A stretch of 21,708 bases of DNA from Lachnospiraceae bacterium. GTDB lineage: Bacteria; Bacillota_A; Clostridia; Lachnospirales; Lachnospiraceae. Shown here piece after piece: positions 20,583 through 21,708 of the stretch. Within the stretch, counting starts at the first letter, position 1. Each line of letters begins with the position of its first letter. The position numbers and the translations under genes were made by a program. The notes under the pieces were generated by a model. It saw nothing but the letters and a program-made list of their open reading frames with translations, did no database searches and was not told the origin of the DNA. The DNA is taken from positions 1 through 21,708 of the forward strand of contig JAFSFU010000185.1 of the NCBI GenBank assembly GCA_017435025.1. The letters are read 5' to 3'.

Positions 20583-21708
20583 ATGTTAGAGAATACAACG
20601 AAACGAAAAATATCCCAATCCTTTCTACAAGGGCTTCTGGTGCTGGTGGTTACTGCCTTTTGTGCTACGACACTGTTTTTATGGATGTTTCAAACGAAAA
20701 TTTCAGAGGAAAACGTCGAGTCGCTTTTGGAGTTAAATATTTCTGATGTAAAGCAGGATATCATCGATGCTTCTGATGAGAATTTGCTGAATCTGTCATG
20801 GAAGATCGCAGAGGATATCAACCAGGCTGATGCAATTACAGTTGATCTGTTAAAAGGACTTACGGAAAAATATGAGGTAACAGAGATCAGTTATGTCAAT
20901 GACCAGGGTATCATTGAGGTGACAACTTATCCGGATTTCTATTACTTTGACATGAAGAGCGGAGATCAGGCAAGAGAGTTTTTGAGTCTGCTTTCCAGCG
21001 AGAACGAATATGTGCAGAGTTATCAGCCGGTTACATATGATGCTTCTATTTCAAGAAAATATGCCGGAGTTGTGCTGGAACAGGAAGGCTTTGTACAGGT
21101 AGGCTACGATGCGGAACGGTTCCAGCGAGACATTGATGAATTTGTGATCGGTGTGACACGAAATCGCCATGTTGGGGAAGGCGGATGCATCATCATTGCA
21201 GATGAAGAATGGGAGATCGTCAGTGGACCAGATGGCAGTGAGGGACAAAACCTCGGTGTGACAGGGATTTCTATCGATACGGAGACGATGCTGACCAATA
21301 CAAAATTCGCTGTCAATTATTTTGGTGAACCGTGCTATTGCATGTACCAGGAGTCTGAGGGCTACCGAATCATCTCGGTTATTCCAAAGAGCGAGGCTGC
21401 ATTGTCACGCAACGTGGCGGTTGGTGTGACGACGGTCATGCAGATTCTTGTATTTGGCGCGCTTTTTGTTCTGATCTATATTCTTGTAAAACATTTGGTC
21501 GTAGATAATATATATCAGATTAATGAATCCCTGTCAGCAATTACGGGGGGAAAACTGGATACAGTGGTCAATGTCCGTTCCCATATGGAATTTGAATCGC
21601 TCTCTAATGATATTAACGCTACAGTGGAGACGTTGAAGCGCTATATTTCGGATGCGGAAGCACGTATTGACGCGGAGCTGGCGTTTGCGAAAGAAATTCA
21701 GCATTCTG
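20583..21708 (+). CDS. Membrane sensor protein phosphatase, SpoIIE (PP2C) family, 3' end missing
   Basis: 375 codons are visible before the right edge, with no stop. An N-terminal membrane helix lies at about residues 14-34, followed by a long extracytoplasmic region to about 277. That region has dCache-like features, including YVNDQGIIEVTTYPDF and IADEEWEIVSG. A second helix at about 278-303 leads into a HAMP linker (about 303-355). The last residues, AELAFAKEIQHS, are the typical coupling helix before a SpoIIE-type catalytic domain, which must lie outside the window. It should dephosphorylate the STAS protein encoded just upstream in response to an extracellular signal. The identification as phosphatase rests on this linker and context; a diguanylate cyclase with the same sensor is less likely. 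An AGGATGA site precedes the ATG. Confidence 0.82.
   Translation, partial: MLENTTKRKISQSFLQGLLVLVVTAFCATTLFLWMFQTKISEENVESLLELNISDVKQDIIDASDENLLNLSWKIAEDINQADAITVDLLKGLTEKYEVTEISYVNDQGIIEVTTYPDFYYFDMKSGDQAREFLSLLSSENEYVQSYQPVTYDASISRKYAGVVLEQEGFVQVGYDAERFQRDIDEFVIGVTRNRHVGEGGCIIIADEEWEIVSGPDGSEGQNLGVTGISIDTETMLTNTKFAVNYFGEPCYCMYQESEGYRIISVIPKSEAALSRNVAVGVTTVMQILVFGALFVLIYILVKHLVVDNIYQINESLSAITGGKLDTVVNVRSHMEFESLSNDINATVETLKRYISDAEARIDAELAFAKEIQHS

Overview
The window looks like a chromosomal segment of a low-to-medium GC, strictly anaerobic Firmicute, most likely a Lachnospiraceae gut bacterium (Blautia/Dorea/Ruminococcus-like; the genus is a guess). Reasons: strong AGGAGG-type ribosome sites, the Clostridia-type order tig-clpP-clpX-lon-engB, a D-psicose (allulose) 3-epimerase closely resembling the clostridial enzymes, and a dCache-HAMP-SpoIIE phosphatase of the type common in that family. 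No rRNA, tRNA, CRISPR array, insertion sequence or phage gene was recognised.

Region 1 (1-8107): the end of a DUF975 membrane protein and a DJ-1/PfpI protein, then a protein quality-control block on the + strand: trigger factor (tig), clpP, clpX, lon and the ribosome-assembly GTPase engB. The intercistronic gaps tig/clpP and clpX/lon carry G/C-rich stem-loops. The block ends in a near-perfect bidirectional terminator whose 3' arm reaches into the stop codon of the convergent next gene.

Region 2 (8108-10517): a - strand metal-dependent amidohydrolase (imidazolonepropionase/Xaa-Arg-type dipeptidase subgroup), then divergently a single-domain EamA transporter and a CadD-like cadmium transporter gene broken by one in-frame TAA.

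Region 3 (10518-18384): a complete rare-ketose catabolic locus. A LacI-family regulator with its own terminator is followed by a TTGACA promoter carrying two inverted copies of the same 12-bp operator (GTAATCGTTTAC / GTAAACGATTAC) centred 31 bp apart, about three helical turns. The operon encodes an FGGY kinase that looks like sedoheptulokinase, a D-allulose/D-tagatose 3-epimerase with all active-site residues intact, a VOC (glyoxalase-fold) protein, and an AlsBAC/RbsABC-type ABC importer whose substrate-binding lipoprotein resembles E. coli D-allose-binding AlsB and is encoded last. The inferred route is import of a rare ketose, C3 epimerisation of the free sugar, then phosphorylation. This differs from the E. 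coli allose route, where the 3-epimerase acts on the phosphorylated sugar. Two terminators in tandem close the operon.

Region 4 (18385-21708): a lipoprotein of unknown function, a SprT-like HExxH protein fused to a PcrA/UvrD-like Tudor domain, a STAS anti-anti-sigma factor, and the 5' part of a membrane sensor phosphatase of the SpoIIE family. The last two probably form a partner-switching module. The phosphatase runs off the right edge.

The most interesting items are the rare-ketose locus with its paired operators, the SprT-Tudor fusion, and the stop-interrupted cadD-like gene.
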